This document shows, one piece after another, positions 34,924 through 44,110 of a stretch of DNA of 64,000 nt. The position numbers and the translations under genes were made by a program. The notes under the pieces were generated by a model. That model had not been told where the DNA came from. It saw only the letters and a list, made by a program, of their open reading frames with translations, and searched no databases. Each line of letters starts with the position of its first letter. The first letter of the stretch is position 1. The stretch comes from Bacillus vallismortis (GTDB taxonomy: Bacteria; Bacillota; Bacilli; Bacillales; Bacillaceae): positions 2,986,501-3,050,500 of the forward strand of contig NZ_CP026362.1 in NCBI RefSeq assembly GCF_004116955.1, in the 5' to 3' direction.

Positions 34924-36009
34924 TTAGAATGTATGCTTAATCAATTGTTTTTCAGCGTGGCGTTCTTTTGCAAGCTCCACAAGCTGTTCAATAAGGTCCG
35001 CGTACTCTACCCCTGCCTCTTTCCAGAGCAGCGGAAACATGCTGAAAGGAGTGAAGCCGGGCATCGTGTTGACTTCATTGATCAGAACTTCGCCGTCAGC
35101 TGTCAAGAAAAAGTCCGCTCTGACAAGTCCTGAACCATCGATCGCTTTAAACGCCTGAATCGCCATATCACTGATTTTCGCGTATTCCTCATCGGTCACA
35201 CTCGCCGGAATCACTAGGTCAGTATCTCCGTCCTCATATTTCGCTTTGTAATCGTAGAAATCTGTCTTCGGTGCGATTTCTCCCACAACAGAGCATTTAG
35301 GATCATCATTACCGAGTACGCCGATTTCGATTTCACGGCCGTTAATTCCTTCTTCAACGACAACTTTGCGGTCATATTGGAAGGCAAGCTCGAACGCTTT
35401 TTGCAGTTCTTCACGGTTTCGGCATTTGCTGATTCCGACACTTGAGCCAAGGTTCGCCGGTTTTACGAAGCAAGGGTACCCTAATTCCTCTTCGACCTGC
35501 TCACAGCTTTCTACCGGAGAACGAGTCCAGTCTTTCTTAAGAAAAGCTGCGTATTTGGCCTGAGCAAGGCCGGCTTGCGCGAATAAATGTTTCATGACAA
35601 CTTTATCCATGCCGGCTGAAGAAGCAAGCACACCGTTGCCGACATAAGGAATATTCAACAGTTCAAGCATCCCTTGAATCGTACCGTCTTCTCCGTTCGG
35701 TCCGTGGAGGAGCGGGAATACGACGTCGATGGTTTCATTTTGCTGTGACACTTCCTGCGGAAACATCTCCTGATTCAGGGCAGCCGGAGAAAAAGCGCTG
35801 CCTCCTTGCTCAAATTGAAGCATTTTCACGTTTGAAACAGGTTCAGTTAAACGGGCGCCTCTTACCCATTCGCCTTTTTCAGTTATATAAATCGGATGTA
35901 TATCAAACTTCTCAGTATTAAGCGCTTTGATTACAGCCAGAGCCGTCTGCAGTGAAACATTATGTTCAGCTGACTTTCCTCCGTACACTAATCCTAGACT
36001 TGTTTTCAA
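34924..36009 (-). CDS. ddl: D-alanine:D-alanine ligase
   Basis: ATP-grasp enzyme of 361 aa making D-Ala-D-Ala for the cell wall. Motifs: [11 protein letters not shown] at the N-terminus, [12 protein letters not shown] near residue 100, [17 protein letters not shown] in the ATP-grasp fold and [17 protein letters not shown] near residue 310. It heads the ddl-murF operon and depends on D-Ala from Alr. Confidence 0.97.
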   Translation of the reverse strand: MKTSLGLVYGGKSAEHNVSLQTALAVIKALNTEKFDIHPIYITEKGEWVRGARLTEPVSNVKMLQFEQGGSAFSPAALNQEMFPQEVSQQNETIDVVFPLLHGPNGEDGTIQGMLELLNIPYVGNGVLASSAGMDKVVMKHLFAQAGLAQAKYAAFLKKDWTRSPVESCEQVEEELGYPCFVKPANLGSSVGISKCRNREELQKAFELAFQYDRKVVVEEGINGREIEIGVLGNDDPKCSVVGEIAPKTDFYDYKAKYEDGDTDLVIPASVTDEEYAKISDMAIQAFKAIDGSGLVRADFFLTADGEVLINEVNTMPGFTPFSMFPLLWKEAGVEYADLIEQLVELAKERHAEKQLIKHTF

Positions 36010-36162
36010 TGGATACTCCCCCCACTACAATTCATCTTTACTATCTTATCACTTTCACGAGAAAATGATCTAATTATTTTTGGGCATGCTGATGCTGAAT
36101 GCATTTGTATGTAATTCCTTTTTATTTTATATTAAAATGGCATTGAAAAGGAGATGTGACAT

Positions 36163-36483
36163 ATGAAAAAAATCACGACAAACGAACAATTTAATGAACT
36201 GATTCAATCTGATAAAGAAATTATTGTGAAGTTTTATGCAGATTGGTGCCCAGACTGCACACGCATGAATATGTTTATCGGCGATATTTTGGAAGAGTAC
36301 AATCAAAACGATTGGTATGAGCTGAATAGGGACGACCTTCCTGAGCCGGCCGAAACATACCAGGTAATGGGCATTCCCAGCTTGCTAATCTTCAAAAACG
36401 GTGAAAAAACAGCTCATCTTCACAGCGCTAATGCCAAAACGCCTGAAGAAGTGACTGAATTTTTATCTGAACATATAAGCTAA
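36163..36483 (+). CDS. ydbP: YdbP, thioredoxin-like protein
   Basis: Thioredoxin-fold protein of 106 aa. The active-site motif is WCPDC (residues about 28-32) in FYADWCPDCTRM, differing from the WCGPC of standard thioredoxin. The cis-proline region is GIPSLLIF. No signal peptide, so cytoplasmic. RBS AAAGGAGATGTG precedes the ATG. It is transcribed divergently from ddl; redox partner unknown. Confidence 0.92.
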   Translation: MKKITTNEQFNELIQSDKEIIVKFYADWCPDCTRMNMFIGDILEEYNQNDWYELNRDDLPEPAETYQVMGIPSLLIFKNGEKTAHLHSANAKTPEEVTEFLSEHIS

Positions 36484-36497
36484 TTCGTTAAACAGCC

Positions 36498-37370
36498 TTA
36501 TTTTATGTCGTCGGGCTCTACATGAACATGAACATGAGTGACATCGTGTTCATGTTTTATTTTGTCTTCTACTTCATCCGCCACTCCATGGCCTTCTTCT
36601 ACTGTAAGCTTCGGATCCACCGTAATGACCATCTCGATATGAACAGTGCTGCCTAAATACCTCGCTTTCACATCCTTTAGCCGATGTACATTCTCAATCC
36701 TGCCGACGGTCTGTTTGTAAGGCTCAAGATCTTTTAAGTGAAAGCCGTCTGTTAACGAATGTGAAGCGTCTTTAAAGATATCCCACGCCGTCTTGCAAAT
36801 GATGATGCCGATGATAAAAGCCGTTACCGGATCGATCCACGGCAGCTGCAGCTGCGATGACACCACACCGATAAACGCTCCGGCACTTACAAAGGCGTCT
36901 GACCTGCTATCCTTTGCCGCTGCCATCAGAGCTGAGCTTTTAATGGATGCCGCCAGCCTTTTGTTATATAAGTAGATGCCATACATAAACACAGCACTGC
37001 CTAACGCCGTCCATGCAGCGATAAGACTTGGCGTTTCCGTTGTTCCGCCCGCAATCGCTCTTCCTCCGCCGATCAACACTTCAATGCCGACAACCATCAT
37101 AATAAAAGACGCAACAAGGGATGAAATCGTTTCAGCCCGATAATGGCCATATGGATGATCGTTGTCAGCCGGTCTTTGAGAAATGCGCAATCCAATCAGT
37201 ACTGCTACCGATGCTACAATATCAGTTCCATTATTTAATCCGTCTGCTCTCAGCGCTTCAGAATGATAGAGAATCCCAACAACCAGCTTCACAACAGCAA
37301 GGATGAGATATGCGAAAATATTAAGGAGCGCCCCTTTTTCTCCCTTTTTCAGATTTTTTGTCCGCTCCAT
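36498..37370 (-). CDS. ydbO: YdbO, cation diffusion facilitator transporter
   Basis: CDF-family metal exporter of 290 aa with about six membrane segments. The metal-site motifs HxxxD-type (ALRADGLNNGTD and DSRSDAFVS) and DNDHPYGHYR at the end of TM2 are visible. The C-terminal cytosolic ferredoxin-like domain (about 205-290) ends in histidine-rich HEHDVTHVHVHVEPD. Probably exports Zn, Fe or Mn; the ion cannot be read from the sequence. The gene is divergent from fbpA, with the Fur box about 200 bp away. Confidence 0.9.
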   Translation of the reverse strand: MERTKNLKKGEKGALLNIFAYLILAVVKLVVGILYHSEALRADGLNNGTDIVASVAVLIGLRISQRPADNDHPYGHYRAETISSLVASFIMMVVGIEVLIGGGRAIAGGTTETPSLIAAWTALGSAVFMYGIYLYNKRLAASIKSSALMAAAKDSRSDAFVSAGAFIGVVSSQLQLPWIDPVTAFIIGIIICKTAWDIFKDASHSLTDGFHLKDLEPYKQTVGRIENVHRLKDVKARYLGSTVHIEMVITVDPKLTVEEGHGVADEVEDKIKHEHDVTHVHVHVEPDDIK

Positions 37371-37570
37371 TGAGTACCAGCCTCCATTCTGTTACATAGT
37401 ATGGTTCAAAACGCAAAAAATACAGCAGTATTCAATACGAGGGACAATTCGACAGCAAATTATTGCCCGGGAAACTTTTTGTCGATCTGTTGAATATTTG
37501 CAGATTGCCGAAAAGATAGGACTGTTTTCACCTTTACAGGCGATTCGGAGCAATGTATACTGTTGTTAAT

Positions 37571-37585
37571 TGATAATGATTATCA
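37571..37585. promoter_or_regulatory. Fur box upstream of fbpA-fbpB
   Basis: TGATAATGATTATCA is a perfect 7-1-7 Fur operator. It lies 30 bases before the fbpA ATG and should repress the fbp operon when iron is plentiful. Confidence 0.95.
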
Positions 37586-37613
37586 ATATCGTTTGGTGGA
37601 GGTTGGTGATCCA

Positions 37614-37778
37614 ATGACACCTCAGTCTGCAGAAATCAGAAAAAAACAGCTCATTCATCTGTTAATACAGAATGGTATATACAAAAAGTCAACGCGTCAT
37701 TTATATGAATTGTCGCTGACAGAGTTAGAAAGCGAATACAAACATGTCAGGAGGGCACCAGAGCATGCCGAAACGTAA
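37614..37778 (+). CDS. fbpA: FbpA, Fur-regulated basic protein A
   Basis: Small basic protein of 54 aa starting MTPQSAEIRKKQLIHLLIQ and containing ELSLTELESEY, typical of the Fur_reg_FbpA family. With the small RNA FsrA, the Fbp proteins help the iron-sparing response, lowering translation of iron-rich enzymes. GGAGGTTGGTGATCC stands upstream of the ATG. The stop overlaps the start region of fbpB. Confidence 0.85.
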   Translation: MTPQSAEIRKKQLIHLLIQNGIYKKSTRHLYELSLTELESEYKHVRRAPEHAET

Positions 37779-37911
37779 AGTGAAAACCTACCAACAGCTG
37801 ATCCAGGAAAACAAAGAGGCAATTATGGGCAATCCGAAGCTGATGAACGTCATTTATGACAGAATCGACCGCAAGCATCAAAAAAACGTGCAAGAGCAAA
37901 GCAATACATAA
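37765..37911 (+). CDS. fbpB: FbpB, Fur-regulated basic protein B (YdbN)
   Basis: A 48-codon gene overlapping fbpA by 14 nt, with AGGAGGG about 9 nt before the ATG. The basic peptide begins MPKRKVKTYQQLIQENKEAI, as in the FbpB family, which acts together with FsrA as a possible RNA chaperone in iron sparing. The names follow operon order (A then B) from memory and could be swapped. Confidence 0.8.
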   Translation: MPKRKVKTYQQLIQENKEAIMGNPKLMNVIYDRIDRKHQKNVQEQSNT

Positions 37912-37912
37912 A

Positions 37913-37933
37913 AAAGAGCCGGGAAGGCTCTTT
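37913..37933. terminator. Bidirectional terminator between fbpB and ydbM
   Basis: Stem AAAGAGCC/GGCTCTTT with a 5-nt loop, A-run on the left and T8 on the right; serves both convergent genes. Confidence 0.88.
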
Positions 37934-37937
37934 TTTT

Positions 37938-39083
37938 TCATGACTCAAACGCTTCTGCAGCAAGCTTTTGAATCACCGCGTCATCCATTGGCGGGTTGTG
38001 GAGACCGGCGCGCGCATCACGGTAATAGCGCTGAAGCGGGCTGGTTCGTTCGAGGCTTTTGGCGCCGACAATTCTCATCGCTTTATCGACAACAGACAGC
38101 GCAGCGTTTGTGACGATATGTTTCGCCGCACCGAGCTCGCTTCTCAAATGAGGGCGGCGCTCTGGATCGTCATACAATTGGGCAATATGGAAAAGAAAAT
38201 GTCTGGCAGTAGTCAGTTCAAGCTCCATTTCGCCTGTTCTTTGCTGGACGGCCGGAACATCCTTGATCGGCCCCTTCAAACTGTTTGGAGAATACTCGGC
38301 TGCAAATTGCACCGCATAGTCTCGTGCTGCTTGAGCAATGCCAAGATAAATCGCCGGTATGTGAAGAAGCCATCCATTCGGTTTTGCCCCTCGAGGACCT
38401 TGAAGCACTTCCACCAGTTTCTCCTCATCAAGCATGACCTCATTCAGTACTAGGTCATGGCTCCCAGTCGCCCGCATCGCCATCATATCCCACGTTTCTT
38501 CAATCGACAATCCCGGATCATCCTTATGAATGAGAAACACACCTGTTGTTTGTTTTTCTTCAATCCATGCCGTCACTAAAAAGTAATCCAGTGCTTGCGA
38601 CATCGTCGTAAACGTTTTTCTTCCGTTCACTGCCCATTTGCCTTCCTTTTTGACAGCGTTTGTACCAGGACGCCCTCCTCTTGTCGGGCTGCCGGTATTC
38701 GCTTCTGTGGCCGCCCTATTGATGACGGCTCCATTTTGGACTTCCTTTGCAATAAACGCAAACACGCCCTTATCCCAGCTATTTCCCTCGCCGAGCTCGC
38801 CGATTACGCTCAAATGCCAGCCGATGCTAAGCGCTGCGGGAGCGTCTCCCCGTGCCAGCCGTTCTTGAAACAGGAGCATATCGTAAACAGAAATGCCCCC
38901 TCCTCCATAAGACACCGGCAATGTTAAGGCTGTATATCCAGCATCACGCAGTTTCTGTATTTTTTCTACAGGAAAACGTCCCTGTTCGTCATCTTCAGCG
39001 GCCGTTTGCTGAAACTCATCCGCAATCCGTCCGATTTTCTCCATCCATCGCCGCTGTTGCTCGTTCTGTATAAATAATGACAT
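37938..39083 (-). CDS. ydbM: YdbM, acyl-CoA dehydrogenase-like flavoprotein
   Basis: Acyl-CoA dehydrogenase-fold protein of 381 aa. N-terminal helical domain, central beta domain with GSPTRGGRPGTNAVKKEGKWAVNGRKTFTT and C-terminal helical domain with GAKSLERTSPLQRYYRDARAGLHNP. Related to FMN/FAD-dependent monooxygenases and desulfurisation enzymes of the family; the substrate is unknown. The ATG at 39083 follows a GGGGGG stretch and gives the normal length. Confidence 0.88.
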   Translation of the reverse strand: MSLFIQNEQQRRWMEKIGRIADEFQQTAAEDDEQGRFPVEKIQKLRDAGYTALTLPVSYGGGGISVYDMLLFQERLARGDAPAALSIGWHLSVIGELGEGNSWDKGVFAFIAKEVQNGAVINRAATEANTGSPTRGGRPGTNAVKKEGKWAVNGRKTFTTMSQALDYFLVTAWIEEKQTTGVFLIHKDDPGLSIEETWDMMAMRATGSHDLVLNEVMLDEEKLVEVLQGPRGAKPNGWLLHIPAIYLGIAQAARDYAVQFAAEYSPNSLKGPIKDVPAVQQRTGEMELELTTARHFLFHIAQLYDDPERRPHLRSELGAAKHIVTNAALSVVDKAMRIVGAKSLERTSPLQRYYRDARAGLHNPPMDDAVIQKLAAEAFES

Positions 39084-39180
39084 CCGGCAGCCCCCCAACG
39101 TTTTAATTCCGATAAATTTAATATGTATTATAGATTTCCTGCCATTATTCCGCAACTGTTAACCCTTTTGGCCGGTATAG

Positions 39181-39214
39181 AAAAACACGCCGTTCCCCGA
39201 GGGAACAGCGCGTT
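39181..39214 (-). terminator. Terminator after ydbL
   Basis: Imperfect stem AACACGCCGTTCCC/GGGAACAGCGCGTT with a T-run on the minus strand, at the ydbL stop. Confidence 0.75.
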
Positions 39215-39549
39215 TAGACAGGATTTGCATCCCGGTCTTGTTTCATGCCGAGATAGATCAGCATATATGTCAGGTAACCCATTGTCATCACCAGCCCGCC
39301 AAAGAAAAAGCTCGAGAAAATCGGCTCTTCAAAAACGGTTACTGCCGCAAGCACAATCCAGCTTGCATACAGATAGATGATAAAATAACGGATGCCCGTC
39401 TTCATTTTATATATCATGTACAGCCCCGCGAGAGAAAATAATCCAAGCGCGAGTCTGAAATAAACTAGATGTTCAAATTGAAACATGAATGACACAAATG
39501 AGAATCCAAGCAGCAATACAATCGGTAACGCGGTAATAAAGTTCCTCAA
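39214..39549 (-). CDS. ydbL: YdbL, small membrane protein
   Basis: A 111-codon gene starting at TTG 39549 (GGAGG 8 nt upstream; a longer frame has no site). The product has four hydrophobic segments and short loops, with no catalytic motif. Function unknown. It lies downstream of ydbJ-ydbK in the same direction. Confidence 0.8.
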   Translation of the reverse strand: MRNFITALPIVLLLGFSFVSFMFQFEHLVYFRLALGLFSLAGLYMIYKMKTGIRYFIIYLYASWIVLAAVTVFEEPIFSSFFFGGLVMTMGYLTYMLIYLGMKQDRDANPV

Positions 39550-39643
39550 TCGAGACACCTCCGTCAGTACCTTTAGTATAAACCAAACGATCAATTGATA
39601 TTGATTTACGTGAGTTTTTTCACAAAAATGTCATTCCTTGCCT

Positions 39644-40411
39644 TTACACCCGAACATCACGTTTGCAGAAGCACCACCAGCTAACGGCGATGAAAAATAT
39701 GGCATGTATCAGGATGATCCCCGCTGAAAACAATGGTGTCATGCCTGAAAACAAGGCGGTTTGTCCGTTGCTGTATTGGGTGAAGTCAGTGTTCGCAAAA
39801 AGCAAAAAGCTTCCCCATTTGTTTTCAAACAGCTTCATGAGCTGGACAAGTGTACTCGCTCCATATAAAACGACAAAAGAAACGACAACGGCTACCGCAC
39901 TGTTGCGGAACAGCGAAGAACAAAGCAGCCCGAATAAGCCCATCATGACGGCTTCAAGCCAGTTTGACCCAATCAGCCCCAAGGTGTTGACTAGCAATGT
40001 CTTTGATTCGGCGGTCACGGATGTGCCAAAAAAGATAAGACCGAACAATAACGCCAAAATGTAGTATGTCAAATACAAATAAAAGCTGACCATCACGACT
40101 GTGATTAATTTTGACCAAAACACCTTTTGGCGTTTAACCGGACGAATAAGCAGGAATTTGATCGTCTTTTTATCAAACTCCATCGAAACAATTGTGGCTG
40201 CGATCACGATCGTTAACGCCTGCAGCAAGATGTTCAGGCTCGGTGTATACGAAAAATAGCCGATGAAGTTTTCATCTGTTCCCGCACTTGTCACAATCCG
40301 TTTAATGATCAAAGCCATGAAAAATTGAAAGACCGCCATCAGGATAAGAGATACCAATGTGACCTTCCGATTAAAAAGTTTCATATGTTCATTCCAAATT
40401 AATTTAGACAA
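39644..40411 (-). CDS. ydbK: YdbK, ABC transporter permease
   Basis: Membrane protein of 255 aa with about six membrane segments, ABC-2 type permease, paired with the ATPase YdbJ whose stop it overlaps by 8 nt. Motif FDKKTIKFLLIRPVKRQKVFWSKL after the second segment is typical of this family. The substrate is unknown; the family often exports or detoxifies antimicrobial peptides. Confidence 0.9.
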   Translation of the reverse strand: MSKLIWNEHMKLFNRKVTLVSLILMAVFQFFMALIIKRIVTSAGTDENFIGYFSYTPSLNILLQALTIVIAATIVSMEFDKKTIKFLLIRPVKRQKVFWSKLITVVMVSFYLYLTYYILALLFGLIFFGTSVTAESKTLLVNTLGLIGSNWLEAVMMGLFGLLCSSLFRNSAVAVVVSFVVLYGASTLVQLMKLFENKWGSFLLFANTDFTQYSNGQTALFSGMTPLFSAGIILIHAIFFIAVSWWCFCKRDVRV

Positions 40412-41330
40412 GCTCTTCTCCCTCCTCTTGATGAGCAGTTGTCGCTTTCATGAATTCGTCCTCTAGTGATTGCGTGTAAGGCATAATAGAAAATATATGT
40501 AAGTCTTGTCCGACAAGTGCGCGGTTCAGCTCCGGAATGTTTTCTTTTGCTACCTCAACAACAATCGCCCCGTCTTGCCGCTCAGCTTGATATTGATTGC
40601 TTGTCAGCCAATTGAACGCTTTTTCTTCCGGCTGCACTTCAATGATCGCTTTTTCTGTTGGTTGGCCTGCTCCATGTAAGCTGACTTCCGCTTTGATCTC
40701 ACCTTTTTGAATGATGATGACCCGGTCGCACAAATCTTCAACCTCACGCAATAAATGGGTGGCGAATAAGACTGCTGTTCCTTCCTGTTCCGCGAGCTCT
40801 TTAATATGATCGCGAAAATCCTTCATGCCCGCGGGATCGAGACCGTTTGTCGGCTCATCTAAAATAAGAAGCTTCGGCCGGTGAAGAATCGCCTGCGCGA
40901 TGCCGAGGCGCTGGCGCATGCCAAGGGAATAGGTCTTGACCTTATCATGAATCGCTGACGTCAGCCCGACACGTTCCACCACTTCATCAAGGCGTTCATC
41001 CGCTATTTTTTTGTGCATATTCGCAAAGTGCTTCAGGTTTTCCCAGCCTGTCAAATATGGATAGAACTCAGGGTTTTCAACGATCGCCCCCACTGCTTCC
41101 ATCGCTTGTTCAAACTCTGTGTCATGCTGGAATCCGCTGATTGTCACACTTCCGCTGTTTTGTTTTAACAGCCCGACGATGATGCGGATGAGCGTTGTTT
41201 TTCCGGAACCATTCGGACCGAGCAGGCCGATGATTTCCCCCTCCATGACGTCCATGCTGATCTGTTTTAAAATTGGTTTAGACCCAATCGTTTTATCGAG
41301 GTCTTTAATATGTAAAATCGGCTCAGCCAT
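40404..41330 (-). CDS. ydbJ: YdbJ, ABC transporter ATP-binding protein
   Basis: ABC ATPase of 308 aa: Walker A GPNGSGKT near residue 38, signature YSLGMRQRLG, Walker B LLILDEPTNGLDPAG, H-loop ATHLL. A C-terminal extension of about 90 residues follows the nucleotide-binding domain. The ATG at 41330 follows AGGAGGAAGGCTTT; an in-frame start 14 codons earlier has no site. Forms a transporter with YdbK. Confidence 0.93.
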   Translation of the reverse strand: MAEPILHIKDLDKTIGSKPILKQISMDVMEGEIIGLLGPNGSGKTTLIRIIVGLLKQNSGSVTISGFQHDTEFEQAMEAVGAIVENPEFYPYLTGWENLKHFANMHKKIADERLDEVVERVGLTSAIHDKVKTYSLGMRQRLGIAQAILHRPKLLILDEPTNGLDPAGMKDFRDHIKELAEQEGTAVLFATHLLREVEDLCDRVIIIQKGEIKAEVSLHGAGQPTEKAIIEVQPEEKAFNWLTSNQYQAERQDGAIVVEVAKENIPELNRALVGQDLHIFSIMPYTQSLEDEFMKATTAHQEEGEELV

Positions 41331-41359
41331 AAAGCCTTCCTCCTTTTTCGGCAAAAAAT

Positions 41360-41388
41360 AAACAGTGCCCAAAAATGAGGCACTGTTT
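41360..41388 (-). terminator. Terminator after the symporter gene
   Basis: Stem AAACAGTGCC/GGCACTGTTT with a 9-nt loop and T-rich tail on the minus strand. Confidence 0.85.
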
Positions 41389-41421
41389 GTATTATAGCAT
41401 TTGTTCCTTCCAAATGTTTGG

Positions 41422-42660
41422 TTAGACCGATAGAGTCGACGTTTGCTCTGGCTGTTTGTTCTTCTCTGTTTCTGTCACAATGACAGCGCAGGCCGCGTCT
41501 CCTGTTGTATTTACCACTGTACGAAGCATATCAAGCAGGCGGTCAATTCCAAGGATCAATCCGATTCCCTCGACAGGCAGACCGACAGATTGAAGCACCA
41601 TAGCGAGCATAATCAAGCCGACTCCCGGCACACCCGCAGTTCCGATACTTGCTAACACAGCCGTCAGTACGACCATCACCAGCTGCGTGAGTGTCAGATC
41701 ATGCCCGAATACCTGCGCAATGAAGACGGTGGCTACCCCTTGCATGATCGCTGTTCCGTCCATATTAATTGTAGCGCCCAGCGGCTGGACGAAGCTGCTG
41801 ATCGGCTCAGGCACTTTTAACTTTCTCTGCGCCACACCCATGGAAACCGGCAGAGTCGCACTGCTGCTGGATGTACTGAACGCGACGACCATAACCTCTG
41901 AGAAATCTTTGAAAAACGTAATCGGATTTCTTTTGGCGATAAGCGCTACCGTAGATCCGTACGTAACGACTGCATGTATTAACAATGCAATGGTTACCAC
42001 TAACATGTACAAGCCCATCGCTTTCATTGCACTGAATCCTTGGCTTCCCACGGCTGTCGCAATCAAACCGAATGTGCCATACGGAGCAAACTTCATGACC
42101 AGATTGACAAGGTACATCATTAATTCATTTCCTTGCTCAACAACTTTGAGAAGCATATCCGCTTTTTTGCCCAGCATAGTAATCCCAAGCCCGACAAAGA
42201 TGGCAAACGCAATAATCTGCAGCATATTTCCTTCCGTCATCGCTTGAACAGGATTGGTCGGAATGATGTTTAACAGAGTGTCCGCAATACTTGGGGCTTT
42301 TTCAGCAGTGAATTCGGCAGATGATGTATCATATGTTCCGAACTCTCCCGGTTTGATGACAAGGGCTAAAACGATGGCAATGGTAATCGCCACTGCAGTC
42401 GTGACGAGAAAATAAGAAATCGCCTTTACACCGATTCTGCCAAGCTTCTTAGGATCGCCCAGTCCGGCTACTCCCAGTGTCAGTGAGAAAAAGACAATCG
42501 GAACGACAAGCATTTTAATAAGGTTTAAAAAGATCGTGCCCAGCGGCCCGAATACAAACTTATTTAAATTTTCGAATAATTCAGGTGATGTTAGGTTAAG
42601 AATAATTCCCGTCACCGCACCCAGCACCAATGCAATGATGATCTTTGTAGCCAGTTTCAT
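41422..42660 (-). CDS. Dicarboxylate/glutamate:cation symporter (DAACS family) under c-di-AMP riboswitch
   Basis: Membrane transporter of 412 aa of the GltP/GltT/DctA type. About eight membrane segments; the serine-rich hairpin FSTSSSSATLPVSMG and NMDGTAIMQG substrate/cation-binding motifs are intact. It probably imports glutamate, aspartate or a dicarboxylate with H+ or Na+. It is distinct from the dctP product further right (ILGTSSSESVLP, NLDGTSIYLS). Upstream lies a c-di-AMP riboswitch with terminator, so expression should fall when c-di-AMP is high. I do not recall a symporter gene between ydbI and ydbJ in 168; glutamate transport there is by gltP and gltT elsewhere. Confidence 0.92.
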   Translation of the reverse strand: MKLATKIIIALVLGAVTGIILNLTSPELFENLNKFVFGPLGTIFLNLIKMLVVPIVFFSLTLGVAGLGDPKKLGRIGVKAISYFLVTTAVAITIAIVLALVIKPGEFGTYDTSSAEFTAEKAPSIADTLLNIIPTNPVQAMTEGNMLQIIAFAIFVGLGITMLGKKADMLLKVVEQGNELMMYLVNLVMKFAPYGTFGLIATAVGSQGFSAMKAMGLYMLVVTIALLIHAVVTYGSTVALIAKRNPITFFKDFSEVMVVAFSTSSSSATLPVSMGVAQRKLKVPEPISSFVQPLGATINMDGTAIMQGVATVFIAQVFGHDLTLTQLVMVVLTAVLASIGTAGVPGVGLIMLAMVLQSVGLPVEGIGLILGIDRLLDMLRTVVNTTGDAACAVIVTETEKNKQPEQTSTLSV

Positions 42661-42683
42661 TAGCTTTCCTCCCTTTTTGAAAA

Positions 42684-42853
42684 AAGCCCACGAGAGACTC
42701 CCGTGGGCTTTGGCTGTAACATCAAACCACAGGACTCTCTCTTCACGCTGATGAGGTTAGCTGACGGGTTCGGACGAAGAGATGTCCGTTTTTCTGATGA
42801 AAAATTAACCCCAAAAGATCGGGTCCCCCACTCCTTGGTTAAAGGATTAAGCG
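42684..42853 (-). promoter_or_regulatory. c-di-AMP riboswitch (ydaO-yuaA type) with intrinsic terminator
   Basis: Read on the minus strand the leader carries the conserved blocks of the ydaO aptamer in order: CGCTTAATC (42845-42853), GGGGGACCCGATC, GGGGTTAAT, GTCCGAACCCGTCAGCTAACC and CAGCG. An intrinsic terminator (stem AAGCCCACG/CGTGGGCTT at 42684-42710 plus T-run) follows. GAGAGAGTCC at the aptamer's 3' side can pair with GGGAGTCTCTC of the terminator, giving a ligand-controlled antiterminator. Ligand binding in this class turns expression off. Confidence 0.92.
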
Positions 42854-42909
42854 TGTGGCTTACTATTGTATGATAATTTATTTATACAGAAAAGAACCAA
42901 TTTTGTAAA

Positions 42910-43962
42910 CTATTTTTTGTTACTTTCCTCTTGGAATCTTTTGGGCCCTTCTTCCTTATTGGTCACACCAAGAATATCAAGGAGAAATACAAAGATCGGA
43001 ATCCCGATGATTAAACCCCAAATGCCGAAAAAGTGCTCAGAGAAAATGAGGACGATAAAAGTGAAAAAGATCGGCAGCTCTGTTTTCGCAGACATCAGCT
43101 TCGGGTTTAAGAAATAGGTTTCGATCGCATGTATGGCGAATATGACAAGCACAATGTAGATCACAAACATTCCGCCGCCTGTGCTGTAAGCGATAATACT
43201 GAGAGGAATCAAAGAAATGACGACGCCTGCCACAGGAATCAACCCAAGGAAAAACACCATGATAGAAAGCCCAAACAGCTGCGGGAAATGCATAATCCAA
43301 AGCGCGATCAATGTCAGAATACAGTTGACGAGCGCAATGATAAATTGAGCCTCAAGCACCTTGCCGAACGTTCTAGCAAATTTGCTTCCGAAAAAAGCAA
43401 TTTCTTCATAAAAGACTGACAATTTGCTTGTTTTAAATTTCTCCATGAATTCCGAGAGCCGTTTTTTCTCGAATAAGAAAAACATGCTGAGAACGAGCGC
43501 CATTACGATCTGCAAGCCGAATGTGCTGATATCTGCCAGATACGTATACACCACATTGAAACCTTCTTTGACATATGAACTGATATTAATGTCTCCGAAA
43601 ACACTTGTGATCTCGTCAAAGAAAGGGATGGTGTCCGGGTGATACGCGATATGTTTAATCTGCTTAGCCAGCTGCTGAATCTGCGCCGCGACGATCGGAT
43701 AAAAAACAAATCCCCCAACTGTAAGCAGAACAGCCAGCAACACGTAAAGAAATGTAATGACAACCCGCTGGCTTACCCGGAAGAACCGGCTTACGAACCG
43801 CCGTACCACAAACTCCAAGCGATCCATTAGAAACGTGAAAATGAAGGTAAGCAATATTAAGTTGATCATGCTCTTAAATAGATATAACACACCAGTTAAC
43901 ACGACAAAGACGGAGAAACGCCTTACTCCCGGGTGCTGAAAAAATTTAACTAAAGCGGCCAT
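42910..43962 (-). CDS. ydbI: YdbI, AI-2E-family transporter-like membrane protein
   Basis: Polytopic membrane protein of 350 aa of the AI-2E (TqsA/PerM) family: two N-terminal segments, a cytosolic helical part, and five to six C-terminal segments including FGIWGLIIGIPIFVFLLDILG. Substrate unknown; members move signalling molecules, ions or protons. Single gene upstream of the riboswitch-symporter unit, same strand. Confidence 0.88.
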   Translation of the reverse strand: MAALVKFFQHPGVRRFSVFVVLTGVLYLFKSMINLILLTFIFTFLMDRLEFVVRRFVSRFFRVSQRVVITFLYVLLAVLLTVGGFVFYPIVAAQIQQLAKQIKHIAYHPDTIPFFDEITSVFGDINISSYVKEGFNVVYTYLADISTFGLQIVMALVLSMFFLFEKKRLSEFMEKFKTSKLSVFYEEIAFFGSKFARTFGKVLEAQFIIALVNCILTLIALWIMHFPQLFGLSIMVFFLGLIPVAGVVISLIPLSIIAYSTGGGMFVIYIVLVIFAIHAIETYFLNPKLMSAKTELPIFFTFIVLIFSEHFFGIWGLIIGIPIFVFLLDILGVTNKEEGPKRFQEESNKK

Positions 43963-44082
43963 TTATACACCCCTGTTAGGACAAACGTCCTTAATTCAAT
44001 ATAGTATCCATCTGTAAATTATATAACAAAAAAATGCTGAGGTCTCTGTCATTACCTTAATAATTCTTAAACAATGTAAAAA

Positions 44083-44105
44083 AACGGCCCGTTTGATGGG
44101 CCGTT
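44083..44105 (-). terminator. Terminator of dctP
   Basis: Stem AACGGCCC/GGGCCGTT with a 7-nt loop and T-run on the minus strand, 6 bases beyond the dctP stop. Confidence 0.88.
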
Positions 44106-44110
44106 CTTTT

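Noticed and set aside
42684..42853. T-box or lysine riboswitch before the symporter
   Set aside because: The blocks GGGGGACCC and CCGAACCCGTCAGCTAACC are those of the c-di-AMP class; no T-box sequence is present.
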